NCBI RefSeq assembly: GCF_021397715.1
Contig: NZ_CP090207.1
Location: 3,224,001 to 3,288,000 of the forward strand
DNA length: 64,000 nt
Reading direction: 5' to 3'
From: Pantoea agglomerans
GTDB taxonomy: Bacteria > Pseudomonadota > Gammaproteobacteria > Enterobacterales > Enterobacteriaceae
The translations under genes were made by a program, and so were the position numbers. The stretch's first letter is position 1, and each line of letters starts with the position of its first letter. Of the stretch, positions 1 through 6,900 are shown in pieces. Under the pieces are notes generated by a model, which did not search any database, was not told the origin of the DNA, and saw nothing but the letters and a program-made list of their open reading frames with translations.

Positions 1-98
1 CCGACCTTTGCCTGTACCTGGCCTTTCCTGCTCCCCTTTTTCTGCGCCAACGTTACTACGCCGTTGCCTGCCCTTGCGGCTTCCGATCCTGCCGACGG
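1..98. other. Left edge, no gene recognised
   Basis: The + strand is open from the window edge to a stop at 124-126, giving 41 codons, but the translation (Pro/Cys/Phe rich, no known motif) overlaps the promoter of the next gene and resembles no family I know. The minus strand offers only a 22-codon reading. I treat this as intergenic upstream sequence; a 3' end of a gene outside the window cannot be excluded. Confidence 0.4.
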
Positions 99-127
99 TT
101 GCAATCCCGGTAAACCCGGCGCATAAT
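99..127 (+). promoter_or_regulatory. Sigma-70 type promoter of rpmE2-rpmJ2
   Basis: A TTGCAA hexamer (99-104) and CATAAT hexamer (122-127) are separated by exactly 17 bases, 35 bases before the rpmE2 start. The Zur-like palindrome begins just after the -10 element, so it would cover the transcription start. That position suits repression. Confidence 0.55.
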
Positions 128-128
128 A

Positions 129-146
129 TTGTTATATTATAACATT
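129..146. promoter_or_regulatory. Zur-like operator before rpmE2
   Basis: GTTATATTATAAC (131-143) is a perfect palindrome about a central T and matches the core of the enterobacterial Zur box, GTTATA-N-TATAAC. It sits at the expected transcription start of rpmE2-rpmJ2, a classic Zur-repressed operon. In zinc-replete cells Zur should bind here and block transcription. Binding is inferred from the motif and the regulon. Confidence 0.75.
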
Positions 147-161
147 ACATAGGTGAGTATT

Positions 162-416
162 ATGAAAGCGAATATCCATCCCGACTATCGCCATGTGGTT
201 TTCCATGACACCTCGGCGGACGTCTGGTTCAAAATCGGTTCGACCATCCGCACTGACCGCACCGTGGAATTTGAAGGCGAAACCCTGCCTTACGTCACGC
301 TTGATGTGTCGTCAGCCTCGCATGTGTTCTATACCGGTAAGCAGAAAGATTTTGCCAAAGAGGGCAGTACCGCACGCTTTAACCAGCGTTTTGGTCGCTT
401 TCTGGGCCGTAAGTAA
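162..416 (+). CDS. rpmE2: Ribosomal protein L31 type B (zinc-free paralogue)
   Basis: An 84-residue L31 of the YkgM type. The 50S subunit normally carries a zinc-binding L31; this copy replaces it in zinc starvation so that zinc can be released from ribosomes. There is not one cysteine in the protein, so the CxxC zinc ribbon of the primary L31 is absent, as expected for the type B (C-minus) form. A GTG at 153 is in frame, but the ATG at 162 follows an AGGTGAG ribosome-binding site at the right distance and gives the usual N-terminus ([10 protein letters not shown]). rpmJ2 follows 11 bases downstream, in the same transcript. The upstream Zur-like box indicates zinc-dependent repression. Confidence 0.95.
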   Translation: MKANIHPDYRHVVFHDTSADVWFKIGSTIRTDRTVEFEGETLPYVTLDVSSASHVFYTGKQKDFAKEGSTARFNQRFGRFLGRK

Positions 417-427
417 GGGAGAGGATC

Positions 428-568
428 ATGCAGGTATTAAGCTCGCTGCGCTCAGCAAAAAGTCGCCACCGGGATTGCAAAGTGGTGCGCCGTAAAGGCC
501 GTATTTACGTCATTTGCAAATCAAATCCGCGCTTCAAGGCGGTGCAGGGAAGAAAGAAAAAACGCTAG
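428..568 (+). CDS. rpmJ2: Ribosomal protein L36 paralogue (zinc-free type)
   Basis: A 46-residue basic protein of the YkgO family that substitutes for the zinc-binding L36 of the large ribosomal subunit when zinc is scarce. The primary L36 uses three Cys and one His to hold zinc. Here only Cys17 and Cys30 remain, the first CxxC pair has become RHRDC, and the His position is replaced, so zinc is unlikely to bind. The C-terminus is the family's typical Arg/Lys tail. The ATG is preceded by GGGAGAGG. It follows rpmE2 by 11 bases and shares its Zur control. Its length puts it below common ORF-calling cut-offs, so it is easily missed. Confidence 0.93.
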   Translation: MQVLSSLRSAKSRHRDCKVVRRKGRIYVICKSNPRFKAVQGRKKKR

Positions 569-585
569 TTTATGTCGTGATGAGT

Positions 586-608
586 GGCCGGGGATGCCCG
601 GCCTTTTT
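586..608 (+). terminator. Intrinsic terminator after rpmE2-rpmJ2
   Basis: GGCCGGG (586-592) and CCCGGCC (597-603) form a 7-bp stem with a GATG loop, followed by TTTTTAT. It closes the rpmE2-rpmJ2 transcript and lies just before the convergent 3' end of the zinc transporter operon, whose stop is at 613. It lacks an A tract on its left side, so it probably works in one direction only. Confidence 0.8.
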
Positions 609-612
609 ATCA

Positions 613-1491
613 CTATTGCATACTCTTCAGCATCGCATTTACGTTGTGTCTGAATGCCGCTTCATAGGTTGGTGCCGGACCGGTCGCCGGTGACAACGCC
701 TCGGGATAGAGCTCGCCGCCTGGCTGGGCACCGGTCGCGCTGGCAATCTGCTTCACCAGTCGCGGATCGGTCTGGTTCTCAATAAAGTAACGCTGGATAT
801 GCTGCTGTTTCAGCTGTGAGATCAGGCTGCCAACTTCACTGGCACTGGCCTCTGACTCGGTGGAGAAACCGACCGGCGCCAGGAAGGTGACGCCATATCG
901 CTGACCAAAATAGCCAAACGCATCGTGGCTGGTCAGCACTTTACGTCGTCCGGCGGGCACCCGGTCAAACGCCGTTTTCGCCCAGAGATCCAGTGCCTGC
1001 AGCTGCTGAATGTAGTTTTCACCACGCTGACGAATCTGCGCGGCATCCTCCGGGTCAGCCATGACCAGCGCATTCATCACGTTGGTGGCGTAAATTACGC
1101 CGTTCTGCATACTGTTCCAGGCGTGGGGATCGGTGATGGTTTTCCCCTCTTCCTCCATGCTGCGCGTGGTGATGCCGGTTGAGGCCACCACCGGCTGCCC
1201 GCGATAGCCCGACGCGCTGACCAGCCGGTCCATCCACCCTTCCAGCCCTAAACCGCTGACAAACACCAGATCGGCTTTCGCCAATGCCTGACTGTCCTGT
1301 GGCGTCGGTTCGAAGGTGTGCGGGTCGCCATCCGGCCCGACCAGGCTTTTAACCCTGACATGATCACCACCAACCTGTTTTACGATATCTGCCAGCACTG
1401 TAAAACTGGCTACCACATCCACCGTTTTTGCCATGGCTAATGGCGCGGCAAACAGCGCGGCGAGCGCCAGACTAACCGGTAATTTCTTCAT
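613..1491 (-). CDS. Zinc ABC transporter, periplasmic binding protein
   Basis: A 292-residue cluster A-I (ZnuA/TroA type) metal-binding lipocalin-unrelated periplasmic protein. Residues 1-21 are a Sec signal peptide ending AMA. The three conserved histidine ligands are visible: His58 in DPHTFEP, His123 in DPHAWNS and His189 in SHDAFGYF. The third is His, as in zinc-specific members, whereas manganese binders usually carry Glu there. The charged His-rich loop of E. coli ZnuA is missing, reduced to a short EEEGK stretch. It is last in a four-gene operon, 15 bases after the permease. Control by the Zur-like box at 3123 and the histidine set argue for zinc over manganese. It is not the canonical ZnuA. 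Confidence 0.85.
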   Translation of the reverse strand: MKKLPVSLALAALFAAPLAMAKTVDVVASFTVLADIVKQVGGDHVRVKSLVGPDGDPHTFEPTPQDSQALAKADLVFVSGLGLEGWMDRLVSASGYRGQPVVASTGITTRSMEEEGKTITDPHAWNSMQNGVIYATNVMNALVMADPEDAAQIRQRGENYIQQLQALDLWAKTAFDRVPAGRRKVLTSHDAFGYFGQRYGVTFLAPVGFSTESEASASEVGSLISQLKQQHIQRYFIENQTDPRLVKQIASATGAQPGGELYPEALSPATGPAPTYEAAFRHNVNAMLKSMQ

Positions 1492-1506
1492 AGCTACCCC
1501 TTACGT

Positions 1507-2346
1507 TTAATGGCGGCGCAAAATGCCACCGCACGGCCCTGTCAGAATCGAAAGAAAAAACAGCATGGCGGCGCTCAGCACCACGGCGGGTCCGGCCGGC
1601 AGCGAAAAGTGCCAGGAGAGCATCAGCCCCGCCAGCGCCGAGATCACCGCCATCAGAATGGCAATCGCCAGCATCGCGGCGAGATGGCGGCTCCAGAACC
1701 GGGCGCTGGCGGCGGGCAGCATCATTAATCCCACCGACATCAGCGTGCCGAGCACCTGAAAACCCGCCACCAGATTCAGCACCACCAGCATCAGAAACAG
1801 GCCATGCACCAGCGGCGCGCTCCATCTGCCCTGCGCGCGCAGGAAGTCACTGTCAAAAGCGTCAATCACCAGCGGGCGATAGAGTATTGCCAGCAGGATC
1901 AGGGTAAAGGCGGCGATACCGCCGACCAGCAGCAGCGCACCGTTATCCACCGCCAGCAGCGACCCGAACAGCACATGCAGCAGATCCACGCTTGAACCGC
2001 GCAGTGAGACCAGCGTGACGCCAAGCGCCAGCGAACCCAGATAAAAACCGGCGAAGCTGGCATCTTCTTTCAGCGGCGTATAACGACTGACCGCCCCGGA
2101 GAGCAGCGCCACCGCCAGCCCGGCAATCAGGCCGCCAATGCCCATCGCCACCAGCGAAAGGCCGGAGATCAGGTAACCGATAGCGGCACCCGGTAACACC
2201 GCATGGGACAGCGCATCGCCAATCAGGCTCATGCGACGTAACGAAAGGAACACACCCAGCGGAGTCGCGCTGACCGCCAGTGCGATACAGGCCACCAGCG
2301 CACGTCGCATAAAACCAAATTCGATAAAGGGCTGAATCAGCGTCAC
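1507..2346 (-). CDS. Zinc ABC transporter, permease
   Basis: A 279-residue ABC-3 family (ZnuB-like) inner-membrane protein with about eight hydrophobic helices across its length. It forms the membrane channel of the importer, working with the ATPase encoded just upstream and the binding protein just downstream. The cytoplasmic coupling region around RRMSLIGDALSHAVLPG (residues 37-53) is the family hallmark. Its ATG overlaps the ATPase stop by four bases (ATGA), so the two are translationally coupled and probably made in fixed ratio. The protein ends RRH, 15 bases from the next start. Confidence 0.87.
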   Translation of the reverse strand: MTLIQPFIEFGFMRRALVACIALAVSATPLGVFLSLRRMSLIGDALSHAVLPGAAIGYLISGLSLVAMGIGGLIAGLAVALLSGAVSRYTPLKEDASFAGFYLGSLALGVTLVSLRGSSVDLLHVLFGSLLAVDNGALLLVGGIAAFTLILLAILYRPLVIDAFDSDFLRAQGRWSAPLVHGLFLMLVVLNLVAGFQVLGTLMSVGLMMLPAASARFWSRHLAAMLAIAILMAVISALAGLMLSWHFSLPAGPAVVLSAAMLFFLSILTGPCGGILRRH

Positions 2347-3011
2347 GGTGCCACCTTCTGCATTGCTGAACCGGCGACTGGCGTCTGGCTGAAGGTGCCG
2401 TCATCCATCGACAGCACCTCGCTGAAGTAGCGCGCGACCAGAGGACGGTCGTGCAGCACCACCAGCAAGGTAGTGCCCGCCTGCTGCTGTTGCTCCAGGA
2501 TCGACATCAGTAATGTCACGGTCTGGCTGTCAATGCCGTTAAAGGGTTCATCCAGCAACCACAGCCGGCTACGCTGCAGCATCAGTCGGGCAAACAGCAC
2601 GCGTTGCAGCTGCCCACCGGATAAGGTAACCGGCTGCGCATCGGCGTACTCTGCCATCTGCACCGCCTCCAGCGCCTGCCAGATCTCCCGACGTAATGCC
2701 CGATGAATGCCGCCAAACCAGCCGCAGCGCGGCCAGCAACCGATCGAAACCAGTTCATATACCGTCAGCGGAAAACGGGTTTCCAGTTCACTACGCTGAG
2801 GCAGCCAGCCGGTATCACGGCGGGTGACCTGCAGCTGGCACCGCCCTTTTACGGGCGGTAGCAGCCCGGCAATGGTCTTTAGCAGCGTTGACTTGCCGCT
2901 GCCGTTAGCGCCGACCAGCGCGGTCATGCTACCCGGCACGATCTGACCGTTTATTTCCGGTGTCACCTGCTGTCCCTGGTAACCCGCCTGTAGCCCGTGA
3001 AACACAATCAT
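2343..3011 (-). CDS. Zinc ABC transporter, ATP-binding protein
   Basis: A 222-residue ABC ATPase that powers metal import at the cytoplasmic face. The Walker A GANGSGKST, signature LSGGQLQR and Walker B LWLLDEP are all intact. The reading frame is open to an ATG at 3029, but the ATG at 3011 (MIVFHGL) is preferred: it gives the usual N-terminus and overlaps the stop of the 34-residue ORF upstream as ATGA, the same coupling seen between this gene and the permease. The tight packing of all four frames indicates a single Zur-controlled transcript. Confidence 0.87.
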   Translation of the reverse strand: MIVFHGLQAGYQGQQVTPEINGQIVPGSMTALVGANGSGKSTLLKTIAGLLPPVKGRCQLQVTRRDTGWLPQRSELETRFPLTVYELVSIGCWPRCGWFGGIHRALRREIWQALEAVQMAEYADAQPVTLSGGQLQRVLFARLMLQRSRLWLLDEPFNGIDSQTVTLLMSILEQQQQAGTTLLVVLHDRPLVARYFSEVLSMDDGTFSQTPVAGSAMQKVAP

Positions 3012-3112
3012 CCGCTGATTCCCCACCACATGGCTGCCGTCAGTAGGGCGATGAAGAGCATCGCCACGGCCAGTCGTCCACCCAGTGACATTAACAGTCC
3101 ACTCTGCCGCAT
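3008..3112 (-). CDS. Candidate 34-residue single-span membrane protein, first gene of zinc operon
   Basis: This short frame starts at an ATG preceded by GGTG eight bases upstream and ends in a TGA that overlaps the ATPase start (ATGA). Residues 1-13 carry two Arg and are otherwise small. Residues 14-31 are an unbroken hydrophobic stretch (LAVAMLFIALLTAAMWWG), consistent with one membrane helix. There is no Cys, His, Asp or Glu, so no metal site. It lies directly behind the Zur-like box and would be the first translated product of the operon. It could be a small subunit of the transporter or a leader that sets ATPase translation. I do not recognise a family; translation is not proven. Confidence 0.5.
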   Translation of the reverse strand: MRQSGLLMSLGGRLAVAMLFIALLTAAMWWGISG

Positions 3113-3122
3113 CTTTTCACCA

Positions 3123-3139
3123 TTATGTTATAACATAAC
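3123..3139. promoter_or_regulatory. Zur-like operator before the zinc transporter operon
   Basis: TTATGTTATAACATAA (3123-3138) is a perfect 16-base palindrome. Shifted one base, GTTATAACATAAC (3127-3139) matches the Zur core GTTATA-N-TATAAC with one change. It lies 11 bases upstream of the 34-residue ORF on the minus strand and resembles the box at 131-143. It also faces the orphan ORF at 3361 on the + strand, though 220 bases away. Confidence 0.65.
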
Positions 3140-3360
3140 AACTATACTATCTGATCTTGCCGCCCGGCAACCTGCCCAATGTGTATCAAAAAATATATTT
3201 AATCCGGCGGCGAGTCGGTCCCGATGCAGGCAGCATGGCGATGACGTCAGGTTTATCGTGGGGAAAATGCCCGAAATCGACAATTTCATTCGCGGCTGGC
3301 TTGCAAAGCGGTTGCAGAAAACCAATGATAGGTTTATCAACTGTTATTAACGGATCGGTT

Positions 3361-3714
3361 ATGCTGTCACGAATTGAATGCGATATTGCACAGGACGAAT
3401 CGGACTGCGCAAAAATAGCAGCGATTGTTCAGCGGAATATTCTCAAAATATCGGATGGGCTGGTAGGCGATTTACACTGGTATTCACAAGATGCCCGATT
3501 AGTTCCAGGCAGCCTGAAAATTATTTCTGTGGAAAAGCAGGGGCCCAATAGTTTTAAGTTACTTTACGATTTTGCCTGGAATTTATTTAGTCCCTGCCTG
3601 GATCTAAATGAAACCGTTAGCCAGTCAGAACGGGTTTCCTTTCATATTGAGCCCGGTGCGCTTGTGTTTGATGTGATCGGCAACCAGCGGCCTTCGCCCG
3701 CCGACGAATTGTAA
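3361..3714 (+). CDS. Conserved-looking hypothetical protein, 117 residues
   Basis: The frame is open from 3157, but the ATG at 3361 (MLSRIECDIAQDESD) gives a plausible soluble protein, whereas the upstream part translates like non-coding sequence. A weak CGGA lies ten bases before it; an ATG at 3328 is an alternative. The protein has no signal peptide or membrane span and is acidic. It contains the segments DLHWYSQDARLVPGSL and LLYDFAWNLF. I recall similar hypothetical proteins in related enterobacteria but no function. It is a single gene, between the Zur promoter region and tomB, with base composition lower in GC than its neighbours. Confidence 0.65.
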   Translation: MLSRIECDIAQDESDCAKIAAIVQRNILKISDGLVGDLHWYSQDARLVPGSLKIISVEKQGPNSFKLLYDFAWNLFSPCLDLNETVSQSERVSFHIEPGALVFDVIGNQRPSPADEL

Positions 3715-3861
3715 TATTTAGTAATGGAGGTGAGCAGAACTAATGGTTTTACACTATATTTGACGAATCCCGTTTAATAACTGCCTGATAAATCGCTTCC
3801 TGGCCGCTTTACCCTATATCGCCGCCGCGCGGCAACTGTGCTAGCTATGGAGGGGAAAAAG

Positions 3862-4239
3862 ATGGACGAATACTCACCGAAACGGCATGATATTGCCCAG
3901 CTTAAATACCTGTGTGAGAGTCTGTTTGACGAGAGCATGGCAACATTAACGGATAGCCATCACGGCTGGGTTAATGATCCCACTTCTGAAAGCAATTTAC
4001 AGCTCAACGATTTGATCGAGCATATCGCCTCTTTCACCATGAATTACAAAATTAAGCACGTTGAAGATGAAGCGCTGATTTCGCAAATCGATGAATATCT
4101 TGATGATACCTTTATGTTGTTCAGCAACTATGGTGTCAATACTCAGGATCTGCAACGGTGGCAACGTTCAGCTAAACGCTTATTTAACCTGTTCACTGAA
4201 GAGTGCGCTTTTCTCCAGCAACCGAGCCATTCATTATAA
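3862..4239 (+). CDS. tomB: Hha toxicity modulator TomB
   Basis: A 125-residue acidic protein of the TomB (YbaJ) family, about the length of the E. coli protein. TomB pairs with Hha: it neutralises Hha toxicity and affects biofilm formation. A GTG at 3838 is in frame, but the ATG at 3862 is chosen because it follows GGAGGGG at correct spacing and starts with the family sequence MDEYSPKRHDIAQLKYLCE. hha begins 25 bases downstream in the same direction, the usual tomB-hha operon. In E. coli acrB lies upstream; here the zinc genes and an orphan ORF do. Confidence 0.92.
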   Translation: MDEYSPKRHDIAQLKYLCESLFDESMATLTDSHHGWVNDPTSESNLQLNDLIEHIASFTMNYKIKHVEDEALISQIDEYLDDTFMLFSNYGVNTQDLQRWQRSAKRLFNLFTEECAFLQQPSHSL

Positions 4240-4264
4240 GTACTGACGTGAGAACGGTTTATTT

Positions 4265-4480
4265 ATGAACAAAAACCTGACTAAAACGGATTATTTGATG
4301 CGACTGCGTCGTTGTCGCTCAATCGATACCCTTGAAAGGGTCATTGAAAAAAACAAGTATGAATTACCTGAAGATGAGTTAGCGGTATTTTACTCAGCGG
4401 CCGATCATCGCCTGGCTGAACTGACGATGAACAAGCTTTACGATAAAGTACCAGGTTCGGTGTGGAAATTTGTGCGTTAA
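4265..4480 (+). CDS. hha: Haemolysin expression modulator Hha
   Basis: A 71-residue protein almost superimposable on E. coli Hha (72 residues), including [20 protein letters not shown] and the C-terminal [12 protein letters not shown]. Hha has no DNA-binding domain of its own. It joins H-NS oligomers and strengthens silencing, mainly of horizontally acquired low-GC genes. It is the second gene of the tomB-hha operon. A target within this window could be the low-GC gtr island at 55-58 kb; that is inference only. Confidence 0.96.
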   Translation: MNKNLTKTDYLMRLRRCRSIDTLERVIEKNKYELPEDELAVFYSAADHRLAELTMNKLYDKVPGSVWKFVR

Positions 4481-4528
4481 TTTGCACAACCCTTTCGTTC
4501 GATTGCCTCATCCTAAGCATTTAATACT

Positions 4529-4565
4529 CTCGCCTGCCGGCAATGGATCGGCCTCAGGCGAGTTT
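4529..4565 (+). terminator. Possible terminator of tomB-hha
   Basis: CTCGCCTG (4529-4536) and CAGGCGAG (4555-4562) form an 8-bp perfect stem over an 18-base loop that can pair further, followed by only three T. It is correctly placed 48 bases after hha. The short T run makes this a weak intrinsic terminator or an mRNA-stabilising hairpin. Confidence 0.4.
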
Positions 4566-4612
4566 CGCCTGTCTGGAATCTGATAAGGGATAGGTTATGC
4601 GGGAGATAAAAA

Positions 4613-4726
4613 TGGTGGGGGCCCTGCCAGCTACATCCCGGCACACGCGTCACCTGCTGCGGCTGCTTCCTTCCGGACCTGACCGAGTTCACAAGCTAGC
4701 ATTGCGGGAGAACCAACAGGGCCCCC
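4613..4726 (-). ncRNA. ffs: 4.5S RNA of the signal recognition particle
   Basis: About 114 bases. Read on the minus strand the ends pair as GGGGGCCCTGTTGG with CCAGCTGGCAGGGCCCCC-type sequence, and the conserved apical SRP domain is present (AGGTCCGGAAGGAAGCAGC, complement of about 4667-4685), together with GCGTGTGCCGGGATGTAGCT near the 3' end. The RNA binds Ffh and delivers ribosomes making membrane proteins to FtsY. Ends are set by comparison with E. coli ffs and may be off by a base or two. The position between hha and atl is the E. coli one. Confidence 0.95.
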
Positions 4727-4757
4727 ATTGACAAGCCCTCATTTCGAGAGCGCAGGC

Positions 4758-4786
4758 ATTATCGGGGAAGGCCCTGGCAATTGCAA
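4758..4786 (-). promoter_or_regulatory. Promoter of ffs
   Basis: On the minus strand TTGCAA (4786-4781) and GATAAT (4763-4758) are 17 bases apart, about 30 bases upstream of the mature 4.5S RNA end. That leaves a short 5' leader to be processed, as in E. coli. The sequence just after the -10 is GC-rich (TGCCTGCGCTC), typical of growth-rate-controlled stable RNA promoters. Confidence 0.6.
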
Positions 4787-4893
4787 GCGCAGTCGGGACG
4801 ACCGTTGGTTTCTTGAACAACCCACAGTTTGCCGCGTATCACTGGGGTTTGACGTGGTAAAGTTGACGCCCTTTTTCCAGACGGGATAAGCAG

Positions 4894-5205
4894 ATGGATC
4901 AGCCTGACAGTTTTCAGCAACGCATCTGGCAAATTGTTGCCGCGATTCCTGCGGGCCAGGTAGCGACCTACGGCGATGTCGCGCTGCTGGCGGGCTCTCC
5001 ACGCGCCGCCCGTCAGGTCGGCGGTGTACTGAGTCGCCTGCCGCAGGGCAGCACCCTGCCCTGGCATCGGGTGGTTAACCGGCATGGGGCGATCTCGCTT
5101 CAGGGGGACGGACTGTTTCGTCAGCGCGATGCGCTGGAGGCGGAAGGTGTAGTGGTGAGTGATGATGGCCGCATCGACCTTGAGGCCTACCGCTGGCGCT
5201 TTTAA
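4894..5205 (+). CDS. atl: Alkyltransferase-like DNA lesion recognition protein
   Basis: A 103-residue protein of the ATL family (E. coli YbaZ). These proteins have the DNA-binding fold of O6-alkylguanine-DNA methyltransferase but no alkyl-acceptor cysteine. They bind bulky O6-alkylguanine and pass it to nucleotide excision repair. The active-site motif PCHRV of true transferases reads PWHRVVNRHG here (about residues 56-65), with Trp in place of Cys, the same change as in E. coli. The arginine finger region and helix-turn-helix (VATYGDVALLAG, about residues 23-34) are present. It stands alone between ffs and ybaY. Confidence 0.92.
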   Translation: MDQPDSFQQRIWQIVAAIPAGQVATYGDVALLAGSPRAARQVGGVLSRLPQGSTLPWHRVVNRHGAISLQGDGLFRQRDALEAEGVVVSDDGRIDLEAYRWRF

Positions 5206-5241
5206 GCCCGAAAAGGGGCGACAGAGTCGCCCCACAGTAAG

Positions 5242-5799
5242 TTACATGCTGGTCGGGGCTGGCACAGAAGCGGACGGCGTCACCTGAGTCGGTGATGTCG
5301 ACGGCACGGTGGTCGCGGCACCCGGCTGGGTTGGCATCGCCATTGACGGAACCGGCACCAGCAGCAGCTCAGCTTTGGTGCCACCCTGGTTAATCACTGG
5401 CTTCACGCCTTCGGTAATAAAGGCCAGTTTGCCATCAATCGAGATAGCGGCGCTCAGCAGAATACGCGCGTTCGGCTGAATGTCGGCTGGGTTAAACGGC
5501 AGCACGAACTGGAACGGTGCCTGTTTACCTTCGGTGCGTACCACGCGCTGTGACAACACTTTCGATGGCGCATCGGCCACAGAGGCGTCAGAGAGCGTCA
5601 CGGTGAGCACCGCATCCGGCGGCAGCGCAATACGCTGTCGGATATAGACCGAACCGCTGACGTTAGGCTGCGCAATCGCCGCCTGCTGTCCCGCCACGGC
5701 CGAGCCCAACGTTGGAGTTGGTACCGGTTTACCTTTGTCGGCGCATCCTGCAACAGCCACCGCCATAACTACCCCACTGAACACATGCCAGAGTTTCAT
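5242..5799 (-). CDS. ybaY: YbaY family lipoprotein
   Basis: A 185-residue outer-envelope lipoprotein: a hydrophobic signal peptide ending VAVAGC puts the lipidated cysteine at residue 19. The middle (about 48-145) is the YbaY/YscW-like beta domain (SGSVYIRQRIALPPDAVLTVTL). After that comes a Pro/Thr/Ser-rich tail that is longer and less ordered than in E. coli. The function is unknown; in E. coli it is linked to osmotic stress. It is convergent with atl and divergent from tesB. Confidence 0.9.
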   Translation of the reverse strand: MKLWHVFSGVVMAVAVAGCADKGKPVPTPTLGSAVAGQQAAIAQPNVSGSVYIRQRIALPPDAVLTVTLSDASVADAPSKVLSQRVVRTEGKQAPFQFVLPFNPADIQPNARILLSAAISIDGKLAFITEGVKPVINQGGTKAELLLVPVPSMAMPTQPGAATTVPSTSPTQVTPSASVPAPTSM

Positions 5800-5989
5800 T
5801 GATGTCGTCTCCTTTTGATCAAAATGATTTTCGGCAGCGAATCCTGCGTACAGCGCTTCACTCGCCGTATGTGCTTAATTCTGGCACAAAATCGGGAGTT
5901 TGCCTGGCGACGGCAAAGAGGAAAGTCTGATTGACGTGAACTGGTCGGATCTTTCACACTGAGCGGGTCACTATATTGAGGAATGCGCC

Positions 5990-6853
5990 ATGAGCCAGGC
6001 ACTGCAAAATTTGCTGAATTTATTAAATCTGGAAAAGCTGGAAGAGGGTTTGTATCGCGGTCAGAGTGAAGATCTGGGACTGCGTCAGGTGTTTGGCGGT
6101 CAGGTAGTCGGACAGGCGCTGTATGCAGCCAAGCAGACGGTCGCGGAAGATCGCATCATCCACTCCTTTCACAGCTATTTCCTGCGGCCCGGCGATAGCC
6201 AGAAAGCGATTATTTATGATGTTGAAACCCTGCGTGACGGCAAGAGCTTCAGCGCCCGGCGCGTCAGTGCGATACAGAATGGCCAGCCGATTTTTTATAT
6301 GACCGCCTCATTCCAGGCACCGGAAAGTGGTTTTGAACATCAGAATGCGATGCCCGAGGTGGCCGGTCCTGAGAATCTGCTCTCCGAGCAGGTGATGGCG
6401 CAGAAAATGGCGCATATGCTGCCGGAAAAACTGCGAGAGAAATTTATCGCCGAACGGCCACTGGAGATTCGCCCGGTGCAGTTGCACAATCCGCTCAAGG
6501 GCCACGTTGATAAACCTGAACGTCAGGTCTGGATCCGTGCCAACGGCGTGTTACCGGACGATCTGCGTATCCATCAATATCTGCTGGGCTATGCCTCTGA
6601 CCTCAATTTTCTGCCGGTCGCGCTGCAGCCGCACGGCAAGGGCTTTCTGGAAGCCGATATGCAGGTGGCGACCATCGATCACTCGATGTGGTTTCACCGT
6701 CCGTTCGACTTCAGTGAATGGCTGCTCTATAGCGTAGTCAGCACCTCGGCCTCGGGGGCGCGCGGTTTTGTGCGAGGCGAGTTTTATAATCAGCAAGGCG
6801 TGCTGGTAGCCTCGACGGTGCAGGAAGGGGTGATGCGCCAGCGCAGCGAATAA
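5990..6853 (+). CDS. tesB: Acyl-CoA thioesterase II
   Basis: A 287-residue double-hotdog thioesterase, one residue longer than E. coli TesB and very similar throughout. It hydrolyses medium and long acyl-CoA to free fatty acid and CoA in the cytoplasm. The triad residues sit in conserved settings: Asp in [10 protein letters not shown], Thr in [11 protein letters not shown] and Gln in STVQEGVM near the C-terminus. A start at 5990 ([20 protein letters not shown]) matches the family. It is a single gene, convergent with amtB. Confidence 0.96.
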   Translation: MSQALQNLLNLLNLEKLEEGLYRGQSEDLGLRQVFGGQVVGQALYAAKQTVAEDRIIHSFHSYFLRPGDSQKAIIYDVETLRDGKSFSARRVSAIQNGQPIFYMTASFQAPESGFEHQNAMPEVAGPENLLSEQVMAQKMAHMLPEKLREKFIAERPLEIRPVQLHNPLKGHVDKPERQVWIRANGVLPDDLRIHQYLLGYASDLNFLPVALQPHGKGFLEADMQVATIDHSMWFHRPFDFSEWLLYSVVSTSASGARGFVRGEFYNQQGVLVASTVQEGVMRQRSE

Positions 6854-6857
6854 AAAA

Positions 6858-6877
6858 AGGGGCGATTGCTCGCCCCT
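6858..6877 (-). terminator. Terminator of glnK-amtB
   Basis: AGGGGCG (6858-6864) and CGCCCCT (6871-6877) form a 7-bp stem with a 6-base loop. On the minus strand it is followed by seven T (6857-6851), so it ends the glnK-amtB transcript. It overlaps the tesB stop region and lacks a T run on the + strand. Confidence 0.8.
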
Positions 6878-6900
6878 GATTGGCTATTTAATAGTGAAGG

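Noticed and set aside
1..126. Open + frame at the left edge as the 3' end of a gene
   Set aside because: The translation resembles no family and overlaps a good promoter for rpmE2.
4894..5205. Inactivated methyltransferase pseudogene
   Set aside because: Trp for Cys is the defining feature of the ATL family; the gene is intact and as long as its E. coli counterpart.
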